Shown piece after piece: positions 61,800-64,000 of a stretch of 64,000 nucleotides of DNA (position 1 is the stretch's first letter; the number at the start of each line of letters is the position of its first letter). The stretch covers positions 1-64,000 of the forward strand of contig NZ_CANMNK010000010.1 of assembly GCF_947499265.1 (NCBI RefSeq), written 5' to 3'. The notes beneath the pieces are model-generated. The model had not been told where the DNA came from. It searched no databases and saw nothing but the letters and a program-made list of their open reading frames with translations. This stretch comes from an uncultured Roseobacter sp. (GTDB taxonomy: Bacteria > Pseudomonadota > Alphaproteobacteria > Rhodobacterales > Rhodobacteraceae). Made by a program: the position numbers and the translations under genes.

Positions 61800-62237
61800 A
61801 TGAAGCCAGTGGTGACATGGGTTGTTCTGGCCAACGCACGGGCTGCGCGTGCGCTTGAAAACCGCGGCCCCGGCAAAGGGCTGGTGGATCTGAACGGCAT
61901 GAATTGGCTGGCTGAGCCGGCGACGGTGCCGCGCGATAGGGCGGGTGTCGGGCACAGCAGCGCGGGGCCGGGTATCTCGGCGGTGGAACAAAGCGATCCG
62001 CAAATTCACGCTGACAAGAGGTTCGCACAAACCGTATCTGAAAAGCTGTCAAAAGCGTTCACGGCCAAGAAGTTCGACCGGCTGGTCATTGTTGCCGGGC
62101 CTCGGATGATGGGGTTGATGCGCAGCAGTCTCGATCATCGGGTTCGCGCCAGAGTGATCGGTGAGATTGCCAAGGACCTGTCAGCACTGCCCCTGGATGT
62201 CGTCGAAACGCATCTTGGGGAGATCATCGTTGTCTAA
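61800..62237 (+). CDS. Host attachment protein family (Host_attach)
   Basis: The 145-residue protein begins MKPVVTWVVLANARAARALEN at ATG 61800 (GGAG 6 nt upstream) and ends with the family-type half FAQTVSEKLSKAFTAKKFDRLVIVAGPRMMGLMRSSLDHRVRARVIGEIAKDLSALPLDVVETHL. The fold is related to eRF1-like domains. The name comes from a plant-attachment factor and says little here; members often sit with stress genes, as in this block. Confidence 0.88.
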   Translation: MKPVVTWVVLANARAARALENRGPGKGLVDLNGMNWLAEPATVPRDRAGVGHSSAGPGISAVEQSDPQIHADKRFAQTVSEKLSKAFTAKKFDRLVIVAGPRMMGLMRSSLDHRVRARVIGEIAKDLSALPLDVVETHLGEIIVV

Positions 62238-62274
62238 CGCCGCCCCGGCAAATTCCGCGAAAGGAAGTGACTGA

Positions 62275-62721
62275 ATGTTCAGACAAATCATCGTCGGTCT
62301 CGACGGTTCGGAGAAAGCCAAAAAGGCGGCGCAAATTGCCTGTGATCTGGCAAAGCACTATGCGGGCAATGTGACATTGATCCACGTGCCGCATGCTGAA
62401 TCCGCAGCCTTCATCGTCGGCGAGGTTGCGGGGTATCACGCGGCGGTGTCGCATCCGAATTTTGCAGAGATTGAAAAGGCAGGGCAGCAGATACTGGATG
62501 AGGGTTTGAAAATTGCGTCGGATATCGGGTGCAAATCTGTTCAGACACACATGCCACACGGCGACGCAGCAACCGAAATCCTGCTGCACGCGGATGAGAT
62601 TGGTGCCGATCTGATCGTCACCGGCAGGCGCGGGTTAAGCGGTATTTCCAGCCTGATCCTTGGCAGTACCACGCAGAAAATCAATCGCCTGGCGAAATGT
62701 GCCTGCTTGTCAGTGGCCTGA
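62275..62721 (+). CDS. Universal stress protein (single UspA domain)
   Basis: The 148-residue UspA-fold protein shows IIVGLDGSEKAKKAAQIACDLAKHY and the ATP-binding type motif IVTGRRGLSGISSLILGSTTQKINRLAKCACLSV (G-2x-G-9x-G-S/T). It follows the attachment-family gene by 37 bp with AAAGGAAG upstream, so the two are probably one unit. Confidence 0.93.
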   Translation: MFRQIIVGLDGSEKAKKAAQIACDLAKHYAGNVTLIHVPHAESAAFIVGEVAGYHAAVSHPNFAEIEKAGQQILDEGLKIASDIGCKSVQTHMPHGDAATEILLHADEIGADLIVTGRRGLSGISSLILGSTTQKINRLAKCACLSVA

Positions 62722-62795
62722 GATCGGACCCCCGCGCACCGCCACCTAATACCCATTGTTCCTGCCAGTTCACCTTCCGGATTTAGGCACCAAGT

Positions 62796-63833
62796 ATGCA
62801 CATCCCGGCCACCACCCTGACCCAGAGTATTTTCTGTTTTGCCTTTTGCGCCGCCATTGTCTGGTTCTCAGGGGCGCGCCTTGCCTATCTGGTCGATGAT
62901 CTGGCGGACCGCTTCAAAATGGCCAAATCGTTGATGGGGTTGTTGGTGCTGTCACTGGCCACGTCTTTGCCGGAGGTGGCGACGACGTTGAGTGCGGCCA
63001 TACAGCAGTCCAGAGATCTGGTGCTGAACAACCTCTTCGGCGGCATCGCACTACAGACCGCCATTCTGGCCATGTCGGATTTCTGGGCGCGCGGGGCCAT
63101 CACCAATTATCCACGCAAAGCCAATCACGCTTTGGAGGCCACCTTATTGGTGTTCTTGCTCTCCGTGGCCCTGATCATCGTCAATCTGGGCGAGACCTTC
63201 GTGCTGTGGGGCGTCGGGTTGGGCAGCTGTCTGATCGCATTGCTTTATGTTGCGGCGATCTGGCTGTTGCGCCGCTATGACGCCAGCAGCGATTGGGTGC
63301 CGGTGGATTTACCGGATCCCGACCCATTGCCCTTTCCAGCGCCTTCCGGTCTGGCGGAGTCCGGGAATGCTTCCTTGATTTGGCAATCCCTCGCCGCTTG
63401 CGCCGCGATTTTGCTGTTTGGCCTACTGATCGTCGTCTTTGCACAGCGCATTGCGGATCAATCGGGGTTGGGCACCGGGTTTGTGGGCGTCACACTTTTG
63501 GCGGCGGCCACCTCATTGCCAGAGCTGACCACCAGCATCACGGCGGTGCGGATCGGGGCCTATACCATGGCGATTTCAAATATCTTCGGCAGCAATCTGA
63601 TCATGCTGGTACTGGTTTTCCCCGCCGACATTCTGTTCCGCGCGGGTCCGATCCTGCAGGGGACACCACCGATGGTCAGTCTGGCGTTGTCCTTCGGCAT
63701 CGCCGTTACCGCGATCTACCTCATTGGACTGATCGTGCGCCGCAAGCCGAAACTGGGGTTCGTCGGCCTTGATTCAATCCTCGTTCTGCTCACATTTCTA
63801 GCCAGTATGGCCGCCTATTATTATGTGCGCTGA
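62796..63833 (+). CDS. Sodium/calcium exchanger family (CaCA) membrane protein
   Basis: The 345-residue product has about ten helices in two halves, each with an alpha-repeat: LMGLLVLSLATSLPEVATTLSAAI and VGVTLLAAATSLPELTTSITAVRIGAYTMAISNIFGSNLIM. The first repeat partner reads LNNLFGGIALQTAILA instead of the usual GSN, so its ion selectivity may differ. Its last 13 bp overlap a convergent P-type ATPase gene. Confidence 0.9.
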   Translation: MHIPATTLTQSIFCFAFCAAIVWFSGARLAYLVDDLADRFKMAKSLMGLLVLSLATSLPEVATTLSAAIQQSRDLVLNNLFGGIALQTAILAMSDFWARGAITNYPRKANHALEATLLVFLLSVALIIVNLGETFVLWGVGLGSCLIALLYVAAIWLLRRYDASSDWVPVDLPDPDPLPFPAPSGLAESGNASLIWQSLAACAAILLFGLLIVVFAQRIADQSGLGTGFVGVTLLAAATSLPELTTSITAVRIGAYTMAISNIFGSNLIMLVLVFPADILFRAGPILQGTPPMVSLALSFGIAVTAIYLIGLIVRRKPKLGFVGLDSILVLLTFLASMAAYYYVR

Positions 63834-64000
63834 CCCCGCGCGAACAATAGTTTCAGCGCTTCGGGGACAACCAGTATCGGCAGGGCAAAAATGGCGATCC
63901 ACTGCCATTCCGCCGCGCCGATGGGGACCGTGCGCAATAGGACCTGCAGGGGTGGCCAGTAGACCGCTACGATCTGCGCGCCAAGGGTCAGTGCCAGGGC
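63821..64000 (-). CDS. Cation-transporting P-type ATPase (C-terminal fragment)
   Basis: The last 59 codons of a gene read from outside the window: ALALTLGAQIVAVYWPPLQV followed by WQWIAIFALPILVVPEALKLLF and a stop at 63821. This matches the final helices of Ca2+/cation P-type ATPases (Cation_ATPase_C). The assignment rests on this short end and on the neighbouring exchanger. Confidence 0.75.
   Translation of the reverse strand, partial: ALALTLGAQIVAVYWPPLQVLLRTVPIGAAEWQWIAIFALPILVVPEALKLLFARGQRT

Overview
The window is an almost complete photosynthesis gene cluster (PGC) of an aerobic anoxygenic phototroph of the Roseobacter group (Alphaproteobacteria, Rhodobacteraceae). It is interrupted by a plasmid replication, partition and addiction module and flanked on the right by an arginine-deiminase and stress block. 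Three things point to the group: the gene order (crtEF-bchCXYZ-pufQBALMC-dxs; bchFNBHLM-lhaA-puhABC-acsF-puhE-hemA-cycA; ppaA-ppsR-bchG-bch2-bchP-idi), the spheroidenone carotenoid set (crtA, I, B, C, D, E, F), and a tetraheme pufC in place of pufX. A DnaA-like initiator beside parAB implies that this PGC is extrachromosomal. Plasmid-borne PGCs are known in this clade (Roseobacter litoralis, Sulfitobacter guttiformis); the species cannot be settled from sequence alone.

Layout. 1-13.3 kb, minus strand: dxs (cut by the window edge), pufC-M-L-A-B-Q, bchZ-Y-orf52-X-C, crtF-E. This is reaction centre, LH1, late bacteriochlorophyll steps and carotenoid synthesis. 13.4-18.9 kb: crtD-crtC (plus) against tspO-crtB-crtI (minus). 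19-23.2 kb, plus: crtA-bchI-D-O. 23.2-27.5 kb: parB, parA (minus), an origin-like gap, a DnaA-like initiator (plus) and a putative antitoxin/Doc pair (plus). 27.6-43.7 kb, minus: one tightly overlapping superoperon from bchF down to cycA. 44-50.2 kb, plus: redox regulators ppaA and ppsR, then bchG-bch2-bchP-idi. 50.3-55.5 kb: a small orf with cbpM, then an arcD-A-B-C arginine deiminase operon. 55.6-64 kb: a membrane protein, an EEP-fold hydrolase, Usp and Hsp20 proteins, a CRP/FNR (FixK-like) regulator, a response regulator, a hybrid kinase with a FixL-like heme-PAS signature, a host-attachment-family protein, a Ca2+/cation exchanger and the end of a P-type ATPase.

Regulation. Ten exact TGT-N12-ACA PpsR boxes lie at 11.2 kb (three), 13.3 kb (two), 18.9 kb (two), 43.8-43.96 kb (two) and 46.3 kb (one), all in front of PGC transcription units and consistent with control by the resident PpsR/PpaA pair. 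Three TTGA-N6-TCAA FNR-type boxes lie in the right block, in front of arcD, hsp20 and the heme-PAS kinase/attachment-protein pair. These suggest a second, oxygen-responsive circuit on the same replicon.

Most notable structure. A 16-bp palindrome, TGTCCCCGCGGGGACA, occurs six times between 21.16 and 25.61 kb (five perfect, one with a single change). It sits around and inside parA/parB but also inside bchD (twice) and bchO, where it is tolerated as codons. This looks like a distributed centromere (parS) array embedded in photosynthesis genes. Other observations are a three-copy intergenic-type repeat that has also entered the bchB coding region, a nested stem-loop between pufA and pufL, and a 52-codon orf translationally linked between bchX and bchY.
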